A stretch of DNA of 64,000 bases, from NCBI GenBank assembly GCA_019843655.1, contig JACDQD010000001.1, forward strand, positions 48,920,794 through 48,984,793. The letters run 5' to 3'. Of the stretch, positions 1 through 12,767 are shown one piece after another. The notes beneath the pieces are model-generated. The model had not been told where the DNA came from and made no database searches. It worked only from the letters and a program-made list of their open reading frames with translations. This stretch comes from Lethocerus indicus (lineage: Eukaryota > Arthropoda > Insecta > Hemiptera > Belostomatidae). Positions within the stretch are counted from its first letter, which is position 1; every line of letters begins with the position of its first letter. The translations under genes were made by a program, and so were the position numbers.

Positions 1-332
1 GAATGGAATAAATAGCCTCGTAAATATTGTAGCTCGGGTTAATGCGCCGAGTATATTGAGCGGAGAAAAGGGAAGGAAAGCGATAAATATGGGCCGAATA
101 TCGGAGCGTCGTTTGCCGGGATTACGCCGTCGTTAAACGCTGTCGCACGTTTTTCCCCATGATATATGGGCCGCACTTTTGGCCCGAATATTTCAGAGGT
201 CGCGCCGGGGCCTCTTAATGTTTTACCCATTTCCGGCTAAATCCGAGACTCGTCTTAGCCAAACTCGGCCTGCCGATATTTTTTACCGCAGCCCCGATCC
301 CGACAGAACCGAATACGCCAACCGAATCGCTA

Positions 333-334
<2 letters not shown>

Positions 335-388
<54 letters not shown>

Positions 389-414
389 GTAATTTATATA
401 TATATATATATATA
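335..414. repeat. (TA)n microsatellite, two blocks
   Basis: Dinucleotide TA arrays at 335-387 and 394-414, separated by CGTAAT. Confidence 0.95.
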
Positions 415-1226
415 CGACTGACAGGAACGCGGCTCTTTTCCGTGCGTATGTGCGTGGGCAAAAATCTAATTCGAAAATTTTGCCAAGTTCAACTCGGTTT
501 CGGTTTCGATACGAATTTAGGTCGGGCCCTAATAACGGGGACTTTTTCTCTGTCGCGACTTTTTCCCGGCACCTGGAGTCTTATTCGGGCACCGGTCGCG
601 TTTAATTACATAGGGCCGTAAACATAATAATTAAATTTTCAATTAGGCGGTGGCGATGTATTTCGAGGCGGAATAAGCCGGCATAAAACGGGCGTAGCGT
701 ATACCATGCGCCCGCGTCTCGAGTCATAAAAATTATACATTCAGTCGGTCCCGGGCAGTTTTCGAGCGAGCCGCCGAATAGCCAGCCAGCCTCGACGATA
801 TAACTTTGAGTTGCCGCCTCCGCGGCTTCGTAAACCTCGAATTTAGAACGAAAAAATCCCGTCAGAAGGGGCGCTCTTTCGTCAGACCGGTCCCGGCCTT
901 TCGCGTGTCCTCGCTTTCGCTTACTTAGACCGCACCGAACAGGCTACGGCCTCGTACGCGAGGCCCAAGACCGTGAAAACTGCACTATTCCTAACCCTCG
1001 AAACCGCCGGACATTTATTTACGAGAAAATATAAAATTTAAAGAACGCCAGGATGTCCAAAGTTTTTTTTATGTACATTAATTGGCAGCGTCACTCAACC
1101 CAGTTATGCTCTTTGTGATACGGAGTGATCTCCGATCGACTGGCCAATGGGACTAACATCAAGACGGGGTCAGTTTCATAATTAAAAAATGACGTGGAAA
1201 AAGAAATGTAGCGCAATTTGGGGATC

Positions 1227-1227
<1 letters not shown>

Positions 1228-1287
<60 letters not shown>
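1228..1287. repeat. (TA)n microsatellite
   Basis: About 30 uninterrupted TA units. Confidence 0.95.
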
Positions 1288-1291
<4 letters not shown>

Positions 1292-1937
1292 CTTGTTATT
1301 ATTATCCTGACAGAACGAATCGTCATTCCCAATTCGTATTCGAAGTGGAGGGATTCTCAAAGGAAAAAGTCACATTTCTTATGAAAGGGAAACTTAAAGG
1401 ATCAAGAAATTATAATATTTCATTAATCGCGGAACCCTTTAAATGAAGTGAAGAGTTTAATTTTTTTTTTTTTTTTTTTGGTAATTTTCGACTGAACGAT
1501 GAGAATAGTGGACGGAGAGCCCGCCCCAAAGACGAGTGCGAGTAAACCGGTAGTTATTTCCATTTTATTAGACAGATTCTTAGGGTTCTGCTCCAATCGC
1601 ACTCTCGTTATAGGTATTCAGTCGGGGCTTATACTTATTATAGTTGGCGGTTATAAATGTGTTTAATCTTTGATGTCGGGGCGGTGATGCCGGGCGGACA
1701 GGGTCGGCGGGGCCGGGGCCGCAATGCGGCGTTTTCACGGGCACACGTCCACCACCCCCTTCCTCAGCACATTTATTACCATCAATTATTCGTCGCCCTA
1801 AGAAAATTCGGAGAACGGGACCGTGGCGAGCTTTCGCTAAGTTTTTTTCGAGCCCGTCTATGACTAAATTTGGTGCACGTTAAAATTCCCCGTTCCCGAC
1901 ATCGCGCACAGGAGTGCCTCTGTCAGTCCGGCTACCA

Positions 1938-2068
1938 CTATCTTTACGGACGTTTCTTATGTATCAATGTCACGCATACCGTAAAGATAGGTATACCGCG
2001 TTGAGAATATCAAAATAATAAAAATTTCGAAAAAATAAACTTGGCTATATATTTCCTTTGTTAAATGT
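1938..2068 (-). repeat. Dispersed repeat family C, copy 1 (inverted)
   Basis: The minus strand reads TTTAACAAAGGAAATATATA, then a T-rich block, ACCTATCTTTACGGTATGCG and ATTGATACATAAGAAACGTC, matching copies at 23.9, 26.4 and 43.7 kb. Confidence 0.7.
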
Positions 2069-2579
2069 ACATTCCGGCCGCACAGAATCGAGCCATTAGT
2101 TCCGACCGAACCGTCCCACTCGTACCAATCCTTCGTAAAATTGTTAACGCCCCAACTTTATGTTTCTAAGCGCACGATCCGTTCCTATTCGTAAGTCCCG
2201 TTCGTTCGCTAATTCGCGGCTTCCCTAATACGCATATAGATAATTCCATTCGAAACTGTTCGTTCGATCCGACCTCGCGTCAACCTCCTGAAAATCTCGA
2301 GCGCCACTTTCAGAGGGGATGGCCACGTGATTTCCTCACTATCCAGTGATGACTGGGGCAGGAGTGGGATTCTCCAACGGGAGCATCTCTCACAGTGTCA
2401 TCTTGTCGCTCTGCCGTTGGATACAATTACGGGTTCTAGTTGTGACTTACAAATGAAGAAAAAATATACTCTTCTGTACGTACCGCGGAGTGGTTTAGAT
2501 TAATTTTTTCTCTCTGTATTCCTGGTCCGCTCAAACCGAACTTTGTGTCTCTTTTAGCTTTTAGCCTTGTCTCTCTTTA

Positions 2580-2870
2580 GATAAAACTCACTCCGCGGGC
2601 GTCCGTTTCGTATTTCGGCTACCGCGGTCCGATAGCGTACGTTACCGAATCGGAAGATAATACATGTACCGATATTGTTTAAAATTAGATGGTATTTTAT
2701 CTTAAATCGGTTTTCAAATACTTTATTTCGGATTTGGTATTTTCTTCATTTAATAACGCTGTAACCGTGTTCGACGCTTCGTTTCATTCCTCGTGTTAAT
2801 CGTTATCAATGCAAGAATTCGATAAACTCGAAAACTTGACAAGTTTCACTTGGGTCTGGCGTGGGTTTCG
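2580..2870 (+). repeat. Dispersed repeat family B, copy 1
   Basis: The shared blocks CTCCGCGGGCGTCCGTTTC, CTACCGCGG, ACCGAATCGGAAGATA and AAACTTGACAAGTTTCACT occur in the same order as in the copies near 18.6, 28.0 and 50.8 kb. Long and strongly diverged; no coding content recognised. Confidence 0.7.
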
Positions 2871-5031
2871 CGCGTTCATTTATTTTTTTAATCCGTTTTC
2901 GAGCGGCATTATATTTAGCTGGAGTGTAATGCCGGTAATACGGAGAAATCCGATGGGGGCGGCTTTATAAATTGTTGGGAGGGCTTTAAACGCTTCGAAT
3001 TACCTTGCCGGGCCGCGTCATCAAACTTTCATCCGATAGACTCCGAATTTAACATGAGATAACAATGCCCAAACCCAGAACGGCGCTTACGTTCTCCGCT
3101 ACGAATATTACAATTTTACCCTCATGCCCGGTCCCGTTCTCGGCCAGTTTCTTACGGCGACCCGAGAAAATCTCCCGCCGAATCTCCGTATAAAATATAT
3201 CCTATCGAACGGTTAAGGCCGTCTGCAATGCGTACCGGGTCCCGGCTACTTTACTGCATAGTAACACCTCTGTTACATAACTGTGTTACATTCTACGCAA
3301 ATCGGTACAGAGACGAAAGATCGGACCGGCTTACATTTCTCGGGCGAGTGTAACTCACTTTGGGACCACTGAACGGGAACATTTTTGAACTTCCCGAATA
3401 TCGTTTCGGCCGTCGAACGATCAAAATATCTAGCGCCGATAGTTAAAACTTAAAAATCCGAACCCCTCCTCTACCGACGATAAATCTACAGATACGTCTC
3501 TATTTACTAACTTACAATCGTTTATTTCAACGCTTTTATTACGGGAGGCCTAAACGAACTGACCATTTGTTCGTGATATTGGGTAGAATAAATTTTCCAT
3601 TTTTCTTATACGGTACTCTAGGGCGGATAGAAAGCCGATCGGAGATGTGCCCAAGTGAGCAGTATGTTCACAGTATGTATTTATTTTAAGTAAGCGCGCG
3701 CGGAGATTTGTGGGGTACCGAAATTGAAAGGCCGGCGAAGAAATGAAATTAAAAATGAAATCGACACATTCCTTAAACGTCAACAACTTTTAAAGATCGC
3801 CCTATTTGCCTTATTTTCCCCTATGGATTATACCGGCTCGTATACGCGCGTCCTTTTTTCAGCGTAAACGAGTCCTTTTTTCCGTATCTGAACGAAAGAA
3901 TAGCGTGAAACGCTTTTATTTCCGTTTTCTCGACGTATTTAATTAAAGCCGTAAATTAGATTTACACGTCGGTCGCGGAATTCCTATAATGGCGGTTATA
4001 ATAGAGCACTATCGATAGAAGAAGCCGATACGGGGACTGGGACCTCCGTCCGCCTTTTTTAAGTAGATTTTTTTTCCGGGGCCCTCAAATTGATCCGACA
4101 ACATGAAAAATGGACTCCTTCTACAGCCGACTAGACCGGACACTTATCGCCCCCGTCCCGGCTACCTTTTTAAGCCGAAAAATAAATCCTCCGACGGAAA
4201 CGGAGATCTCGCCCATATCCCACCGACCGCTATCGGCATTAGCTATTTTATTGTAGCTGTTGGATCGACTCCGTTAACGATTTCATCCGGCCCTACCGGT
4301 ACTGTATCGCATTTTCCGGCTGGCCCTCGAAACGCCGCCATCGGACTATCGTCGTCGGTGCGACGGTAATACCGCCTACCGAGACCGGCTCCATCGACAA
4401 AGGGTTTACTCTTTATTTTATATCGCGACTACAATTTCTATAATTATAGACGGCAGGAATCGTAGGATTCTGTCCGAATGGGACAGTCCGGATTTATATC
4501 GGGAAGCCGCAAATTCGGGAACAATTGAATATTGTAAGAGTTAAAGTTGGTGGATGGATGAGATGCCTGCCACTCGAACCGAAATGGCTTCGGAGAAGGT
4601 GCGTCTGGTGTTAACGATTAAAAATCAAGATTTTACACCGGCCGAAAGGGCGGAAAGTGTAAGCGCTCATTTCCGGACGTCGTACGACTAAAGTCCGGGA
4701 AATAAACGATCCGAATTAATTTTATTATGTCCCGTTCGAGTGGCCGCGGAGGGGACATAGAGGCCAATTCGGGTCCCTCGAGAGCAGTACCACTAAACGC
4801 TTAACGCCCCTTACTAAACGTTCCCCCCTTATTAAGACTTCATATTCGCCGCTGGCCAGTGGTAAACGCAAAATTGTATATCCCGGATTGAAATTATCGC
4901 CAACGAAATTATCCCCCCCCCATTTCTGAGGCGTTAGGGTTTTATAAAAAAAAGGCGAACATCGAGGATAGATCGTTCGAACATTAATCTATCGAGTTGA
5001 TAAATATATTCCGTCGCCGCCTACGTATGTC

Positions 5032-5056
5032 GTAGATGAAACACCGTTTCATCTAC
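5032..5056. repeat. Perfect 11-bp hairpin
   Basis: GTAGATGAAAC, a 3-nt loop ACC, then the exact inverse GTTTCATCTAC. A degenerate repeat of the second half (GTTCACCGTTCATC) follows at once. Confidence 0.6.
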
Positions 5057-5445
5057 TGTTCACCGTTCATCAATTTTATGTTTCGAGACATGCGTACGTC
5101 TTCTATTTTAATCTCGTTTCTTAAATGGACGTTGATAAATAATCGAATTTTTACTTTCTCCTCGCGATTTCGCAACAAATAATTTGGCATAAATACGAAT
5201 TTTACAGATACGAACGCTAAAAAAACCGTTCGTAGTTTTCACAATTGTCATATATTAAAATACGTTCCGCTTTATACCGAACGGTATAAATAATACGTCG
5301 AATCCGCAATCAGAGATAATTAGAATTTTGTTAGAATCGATGTAACGTATTTTGTCGGAAAGTGTTCCCCGAACTGAGCGGCCCATCGCAGATAACGGGG
5401 TGTAAAATCCGATATCGAAGTTAAAATGACGATTTTGCGGAAGTG

Positions 5446-5450
<5 letters not shown>

Positions 5451-5512
<62 letters not shown>
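5451..5512. repeat. (AT)n microsatellite
   Basis: About 31 uninterrupted AT units. Confidence 0.95.
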
Positions 5513-5515
<3 letters not shown>

Positions 5516-5759
5516 GGGGCGGGAAAAAGCGGACGCTCGAGATTTGTTCCGCCAATTTCCCACTAGGAGGCAATTATCTCGTCTCCCCTATTTTATAAAA
5601 ATATACGTAAAATTTCGGTTCCCGTCAGAACAATGACCGCTAACCTCGTATAATTGAAATAGGCCTAATGAAATTTGAAAAGGCTGCAGTCGCTAACGAT
5701 TCCGCGATTGCAACTCAATTTATCACTAACCTTCTAATAACGTAGTAAGACCCTCGGTC

Positions 5760-5940
5760 GGCAGTGGTTGACCACTCGAGTGTAGCTCCACTGGAGGGGC
5801 TTTTGCACTAACCTTCCAGGGCCCTCTGGGGTCTTGTCCGCTTTCGACGTTTCTTAAATCTTACCGGTTCCGTCATCAGAGGTCCTCTATATATCCTCTC
5901 GGGATTAACACTCCTCCTATGTTCTCGTATTAGGGGGGAA
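5760..5940 (-). repeat. Dispersed repeat family A, copy 1
   Basis: This copy aligns over about 150 bp with 49,975-50,150. On the minus strand it contains CTGATGACGGAACCGG and then GAAACGTCGAAAGCGGACAA. The combination of CTGATGA and GAAACGTC recalls hammerhead-type motifs of Penelope-like elements. Short open frames across it are incidental. Confidence 0.65.
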
Positions 5941-6195
5941 TCGTCCTCTACCGATGTTATGTTCAATATCCCTATTGGAGTTAATAACGACGAATTGTCG
6001 TGATACAGAACGTATCTGTGGGGCCGTTTTCGACACTGTCCAACCGATCGGCCGATATTCTCTATTGCCGTTCGCCCCCAACACTTCATCCTTCCATAGC
6101 GTCCATAGCGTTGCACGTTTCGCACGATTCGCTTTCCGAATTTGAATGCCATTTGTCTGGAGATTATTGAACTTTTTCATGTTCCAGATTTACCG

Positions 6196-6315
6196 CAGTA
6201 AGAAACAATTTCCCGCCAATTTTGACCTTGTCATGTAGAGAATAACGTTAGCGCCATTCGAAGAGTCGGTCGAATGGCATAGTGGTATTTTAAAACTAGA
6301 AATTGTTTCTTACAG
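6196..6315. repeat. Small element with 15-bp perfect inverted ends and an inner hairpin
   Basis: GTAAGAAACAATTTC (6,198-6,212) recurs in exact reverse complement at 6,299-6,313. Centrally, GCCATTCG (6,253-6,260) and CGAATGGC (6,271-6,278) form a second perfect stem. The layout suits a tiny inverted-repeat transposon remnant. Confidence 0.5.
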
Positions 6316-8954
6316 TTTCATAAAGCGCGAAAAAACATAATAATTTTCTAATACGTAATATTAAACTAATTATAAATCCTAAAGCGCCTTCTGCTCATAC
6401 ACACCTTTGTATGGTGTCGTACGTACAGACGTACGATGCACCACATATCGCCAATAGTTTTTTTCTTATTTTTAAATATTTTTTAGAGATAATTTTTTTA
6501 CATATTTTTCTGCGAAAACACTATTAAAAACATGTTTCTCTCTAATTTAAACAAAAAATCGTGTACCTGAGGGTTAATCTCGTTGCTTATAGTTTGTTTG
6601 CGGTATAAATGTTCGCTCTTGCCCGGAGTACACAGTGCGCAATATGCGATCCGAAACGGTGCCTCGAGATTTGGCAAGAGGGCATTTAAAATTCAGTCCC
6701 TTCTCGACGAAACCGTCCAACCCCCCACCAATAAACCGGAGCTTTCTTTCCTGCCTTTTAATAAATTATAAATCGCCCGCCTCGGATTTAAACAGACCAC
6801 GGGAACGGACGGAGCGGAGAGTATTTCGACCGGTATTTAAATTCCGTCGCGCAAATAGTAAAATTAATACGTTATTCCCGTTACTCGTTTTATTTACGCG
6901 GGGAAAATCGCGTAACCTTACAATCTAGTAGATGTAATAATTTATCATTGATGGACGATTAACGTTAGAGTAATATAACGAATGAAACGCCGGGAACGAT
7001 TTTTATCGAGAGATTTTTTGGCGAAACCTAAAATCGGCTTTCGATATCCTTTCGCCGTTATATTTTTCTTTATAAAATATTATTTATTCGCCCTCGAATG
7101 GAACAATGAGAGGGGGGTCGGGCATTAATGAAATAACTGCGAGTTCAATTTAATTAATAAGTGGGGTTATTGGGCGGGCGACGCGAGCCGGTTAATTAAT
7201 TTCCGGCAATCTCATTGTCGTCAACTAATAATAGCCGATGCCCATAGCCGATGGGTTCAACTAGCACACATATCATGGCTCTCTTATCGACCACTTAATA
7301 CCACCCCGCCATCTACCATTACCGCGCGAAAAATTAATACGATATCCGACGCCTAGGAATTATTCATTAAAGATTTTGCTCCACCGAACGTTAACTCCGA
7401 TTTCGTACTACATCATTTTTTAAAATTTGAGGTGACCCTCACCCCACCACAAGGTGAGCCGTCGAATCGGGCCGATGGGATAGTTTCGGACGGAAGAATT
7501 GATATCGGCTCGTTTTCGAAACGCGGTCGTAAATTATTAATCGATTCGCAATTAATAGTCGCGATCCGTCTGCCCGACTGCGGTCGCAATTTGTAACGTC
7601 GTTTCCTTTCTCTAGATTCGAGTCTCTGGTGGGGTCCCGAGTAGAGCGCTCGAACTGAGAGAGGAAACCGCAAACTTACAGACCGTAAACCCATTCTGAA
7701 TTCGGTGCCGGACCCCAGTTCCTCCACCGGAATTTACTATTCCAAGAATAATGTTAGTCGCTACATTAATCTCCGGGGGAAATTTTTATCACCCCGACAA
7801 TATTGGTCTTACCGTTTCGCGATAGTTATTTTTACAATCTATATAGATAGAGCGTGTATATTATATACGATCGCGATATTATTGTCGCCCGGGGGCGATA
7901 AAGTTAACGATTATTATAAGTGGGACCCGCCAAGCGCGGTTTAGACGACAGTGGGGTAATTATTGTGCGCCAATATACGTGGGACAGTATATTTCTCAAT
8001 AGCGGAGTTCTAGATTATTTCTACAAATTTCTAACGGTATATCGCCGCTGATAAATTCTTTTATCTTGCCCGAGTTCAGTTTTAGAAGTAATTTCGACAT
8101 TTCTATTACGACCGATCCGATCTATAGATAGACATACGCACGAACCGAGGGTTATAATCGCGATTTATCGCGATTTTTGCTTGATTTTATTTATTATTAT
8201 ATTTATATAATAAATTTATTTAATATATTATGTTTATAATAAATCCGGTCCCCTCGCCGGGATGCGAGATTCGGTTAGCGTTTTACTGAGGGAAAACGTT
8301 ATAGGGTCCTTTCTTAAATGTAAATAAATTTCGGGTTTGCAAATTATGTCCGAGGGCGCGATAAGGTCGAACGGAAGGAGCGTTCGCTTAATGTCCTTGC
8401 AAATTATTTATATTCTCATGCCCCGAGCCCTCTCTTCCCAATTTGCATTCTCTTTCCCACTAACTCCAACACTAGTGAAACTCACGTTTAACATGTCTTA
8501 AGATATATGTTAAAACGAAAATCAGACGGCGCTCAGAAAAGTCGGGCAGTTAAAGCGCCGGCTAGAAATTCTAAGACGAGTTTTAAGTCCCGCACCGATA
8601 CCCTACATTTTCAATAGACCACAACTGGAAGTTTAGGTTAAGAGAAAGTTGGAAATTAAACTGAATAACAAAAAATAATGCGGGCGATTCCCATTTTACC
8701 CCCGCCCCCGGCCCGGTTAGTTAATATAAAATATAACTAATATTCCGAAATGTTGGACCCCGACACATCGACAAAATACAAACTTTACAGTTGAAAATAT
8801 TAGGGAAAATAACCGACCCACCCTACATACATATCCTCATATACCTCACCCTATAATAGACCTTAAAATCCCGTTTTTCCGACACCTCGATATAATATAC
8901 AAAAATATAACAAATTTCACCCACCGTCCTAATCCAACGGTACCAACCCAACTA

Positions 8955-9125
8955 TCTTCCGACATCCCGAACGTTCCTTACAGAGATGCGCCCGGAAAGG
9001 GAGTGATCTAAATGTGTAAGAAAAGTAGGAAGAACAAATTATAAAAAGGATGGAGGCCAGTCGGATTTCTCCTCTTTTAATGTTAACTCGTTATCAGTAC
9101 TACTCAAATATCAATGTCGCTTATT
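8955..9125 (+). repeat. Dispersed repeat family E, copy 1
   Basis: ACATCCCGAACG, AAAAAGGATGGAGGCCAGTC, GGATTTCTCCTCTTTTAATG and CTCGTTATCAGTACTACTCA align in order with 21,489-21,655. Confidence 0.6.
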
Positions 9126-9279
9126 GTAATTTATAATCGTTATATAATGTGAACAGTGAAAAGATGAGTAATATTACAGTTATTTTTTGCATATATTGGA
9201 ATTCTCGGTCTTCGGCTACTTTCCCACTTTCCTTAGGCTTAGGGTTTGACCGATAATACTGAAAATAAAGAATACTCAC

Positions 9280-9376
9280 GACCAGCGTGACGAGCGTCCA
9301 CGTGAGCTTGAATACTGCCATTTGAGCGAACTTTCGGCTCTCCTCAATCATCTACCCTGTGACCGGCTTCCTGCAT
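9280..9376 (-). CDS. Candidate first coding exon of a secreted or membrane protein
   Basis: Minus-strand stretch bounded by an acceptor (GACTGTTTCAG) and a strong donor (CTGGTC|GTGAGT). An in-frame stop directly precedes ATG at 9351; a second ATG opens MAVFKLTWTLVTLV, a signal-peptide-like core ending in phase 0 at the donor. An exon ending inside a signal peptide is common in small secreted precursors. No following exon was recognised in the 9 kb downstream, so this rests on splice signals and hydrophobicity alone. The open frame runs on into the presumed intron to 9121. Confidence 0.22.
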
Positions 9377-11102
9377 CTGAAACAGTCGGATAGAAAACTG
9401 AAATCTTCACGTACTGAATCTTCGTACTCGCGGCGAGCCCCCACCGTCCAGCCGCCCGCCCGAGCGGCCACTGCCGCCAATCGATACACGCCGCCGAGAA
9501 AATACCCGACCACAAATCTCAGCCTAGAACTAATTGGTCACATCTTACTCCGGTCGAGCATTTCCAACGGACTAGACTATAGTAGGGGGGCCGGAACGGA
9601 AGTGTTTCAACCGAGGCGTACCTCGGAATAAAGGCATTTTTCAACGGTCCGACCGGGTATTAATGAGTGCCACAGTCTAGATAGAATGTCGGCGATCCCT
9701 CGACGAAAAGAAGGAGGCTCGATAAATATAAAAGGCCCCGAGACATCTTGAGCCCGAGAGGCGGACCGACTCGTAATTATAACCGTTAGAATATATAATT
9801 ATGATTAATCGTCGGTGCCCCCCCCCCCCGGTAACGATAGATTATTACATCACATTGGCTTAACGATTTCGCTGACGGTAGGCTGGCGGTGTAATAGATT
9901 TCGGCCCGGTGTAACGCCGGGAATAACGGGCGCAGCCCAGAGCGGGTGCGGGGGAATAAGGATCAGCCGATAACGGGCCATAGGGCTAGAATTATTTTAA
10001 GTTATAAAATAACCGATAGATAAGACATTGGCCGATCGCTAGCGGACCCCACTCGCGCCGAAGCACTTATACCAGTTTGGATGAGGTAATCCGAAAATTT
10101 TTAGGAAACTGAAAACCGCGTTAATAAATAATTAACGTCCGCGATGCTCGCCCCTTCTCGAGTCGATGTTCCGAACGTCCCGACTTTGTCGAAAGCACCG
10201 AATCGCTGGCTACAACAAATAGCGAAAAATATGCTCGCCGAGAACGTCGATGTGATAGAATATCGGGGCTTTTATTACCCGACCGGCACGAATCTCGGTG
10301 AATGCTAGCCCGCAGTCCTACCCACCCCCATTAGATGTTAGCCGCCATCGACAGCGGATTTTCCTCTTAAATATTAAATCCGCTTTCAGCTCGGGGTTTT
10401 CGAGTCGGGACCTCGATTACCCCGTGCGGAAACGCGTAAAACGGTAACATAAATCTTATAACACGTCTCTTCGACACGCTCTCGAGCTGTAAACTGTAAA
10501 CCCGAGACGTACCGTCGAAATGCGACACGATCGGTGGAAAAGAATCTCGGGAAAAACGTTATCCCGTTATCCGTGAGACGTCGAGTTGGAGAATTAAGGT
10601 AGAAAGAAGCATTTTCGAGTTATACACTCGCGGAAACTTTATCCGAACTCTCGTTTCCTCCGACAAGTCGTAAAAAGAGGTACTTCGGTTCGCCGGAGAA
10701 GTAGGCATCGAGAGAGCTTATTATCGCCGATAATAGATTTTATAATACTTATTTATATCATGACGGGCCGGTATTTGGAAGATTTACCCGATGGTGTCCG
10801 CCGGTGTATGGGTCTCGAGGAATAAGGCCACACAAAGACTCGGCAGTTTTAAACGCGGAGCGAAAATATGAACTGGTTTCCGAGGAACCCAGAAGAATAA
10901 TAGGGGAGTAGGAGACGGGGGGAATAATATGTGTTCGATAGGGTAACCGACTTTACACCCGCCCGGCCCCCCCTTTTCGCCTTTTGGCTTCTCGCCACCG
11001 TTCCGATCATCGATCGCCACACTCCGACACCGTACACGACCCTTTTCTTGTCCGTTTTCCCGACGACAAAAACGTTTTCCTAGGGCGTTATTTTTATGCT
11101 CG

Positions 11103-11104
<2 letters not shown>

Positions 11105-11194
<90 letters not shown>

Positions 11195-11209
11195 TGAGAG
11201 AGAGAGAGA
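11105..11209. repeat. Compound (TA)n-(AG)n microsatellite
   Basis: An AT array to about 11,156 runs directly into an AG array interrupted once by TGTG. Confidence 0.95.
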
Positions 11210-12462
11210 TGGGGTTCGGAGGGCGGTTCGATCGGGCGCATAACTCGGGAAGAAGCAGGCAAACCATTATCGTTATCCCCACCCCCCCTCCGACGGGCGT
11301 CTAATTGCTCCCCCCCCCTCGCCCAACCCAAAACATCTTTATAAGCTGCAAAACACGCCCTATAAACTTTCCTAATTTGAATTTCTACAAAATGCGGGTT
11401 CGGCTCTAAAAAAAATCGAGCAGCGGGCCTCAGAAAACGGAAAATGAATGCGGCAAACCCGGTGTTGGCATAACTAAATTGGTTTTCTCCGTAATTAAAA
11501 TGATAGCGCTATACGAGTGAAGAATCGATTGGGACCGTTTGTTTATCCTTTTTATTGTATGTCGCGACTGCAATTTTTTAAATTATGTTTGGCGACAGAG
11601 CGATTCGACAACATTAGTGAACTTTTGACGGAAATCGATGGTACTGCCAGTCGGTCCCTTACTGGACGGCCTTGTGGACATCGCGCGCTCGTTTCCTCTT
11701 AACCGTTTCCTCGGGAATTAGGGTTATAAAAATTCGGCCGGACATTAATTCTTCCTTAATTTCTTCAGCGTTAATCCGGGTTTGGTGGTATTCCTATTAT
11801 CGGGCCCGTTCGATGCGTTTCGGTCGTAGTGGTTATATTTCGCCCTTTATATTTCCGTTCGGAAGACGCTCTAGTAATCGGACCGAGATCCCGATTTTTT
11901 AAATCGATTCCGACTAAGACGCGACTAAGAAGGAAAAAGTGTTGGAAGAAAGTCAATTAGCGCTAAATTGGTACTTCGAGTAATTGGTAATTCGATAGAG
12001 GTGCTTCGGATTCTGTACCTATTTCTTTTTCCCGCCGGCGATACATTAAATATTAAATTACGGAAAATATTGAATAGTATACGCGGATAATCGATTTACC
12101 CACAATTTGGTGGTGGTTAACATTTGAAAAGAAAAAACAATAGGGTTTTTTTAAGAGTATCCCGAGACTTTTTATTTTTGCTGAGACAAGTAGCCCGCTC
12201 TACGCGACCAATAAAAAAAGGAACGTAAAGGTAAATTGAAGTTTCTCATTTCGCCCAGATATACTTTGCCCCTCTTTCAAACAATTTTTTTCGAGGACTT
12301 TCGAGAGCAATAACCCCTCACGCTGTCGCTTTAAATTTAGAATCGTTCTTTACTTACCCTCGGTGCGGTAGTGATTTTAATGAAACTCTTATTATATAAG
12401 TAATACAAGTCGCGCTACAATAAACGCGCGATAAGTATGAATAAATTCGCATAAGAATATCG

Positions 12463-12498
12463 GTGCTTTAATAAAAGCACAGTTGTTTCATAACAACT
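12463..12498. repeat. Two back-to-back perfect 7-bp hairpins
   Basis: GTGCTTT-AATA-AAAGCAC is followed without a gap by AGTTGTT-TCAT-AACAACT, each with a 4-nt loop. Confidence 0.6.
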
Positions 12499-12755
12499 TC
12501 TTGAAAAGAGATTGAAGAATTGAAGTATACCCGGGGCTAATCGCTTTCTACTTTGTGTTAGTAGATTTATTTCTGGGCGAATAAATATTATAGAACTCTG
12601 TCAGATCGCGCCGCTACTAATTAACTACTAATAATTCTAACTGGAGCGAGCTCTTTCACGAAATACGTTACGAATACTCGATATAAATAATCGCGATATT
12701 GACGTGGAACCGTTCGTTATTCGTTAATAAAGTCGTAGAGATTTAAATATTACTA

Positions 12756-12767
12756 TCTAGGTACCTA
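12756..12767. repeat. 12-bp perfect palindrome
   Basis: CTAGGTACCTAG, isolated; likely incidental. Position given to within a few bases. Confidence 0.3.

Larger units (their letters stand above)
1..8954. other. Gene-free CpG-rich DNA
   Basis: It contains repeat copies A, B and C, three (TA)n arrays and the small hairpin elements listed. Open frames of 60-110 codons (for example 4103-4369, 5808-6152, 7413-7727) lack protein-like composition, or lie in repeats. On the minus strand a strong donor GGTCT|GTAAGT occurs at about 7,680, but no convincing exon goes with it. Confidence 0.6.

Noticed and set aside
179..421. Several Tyr-Ile repeat open frames across the window (for example 179-421, 1091-1360, 5255-5563, 17169-17700)
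   Set aside because: They are translations of (TA)n arrays.
4103..4369. Open frame of 88 codons rich in Pro, Gly and Ser
   Set aside because: Composition follows local base content; no domain, signal peptide or splice site supports it.
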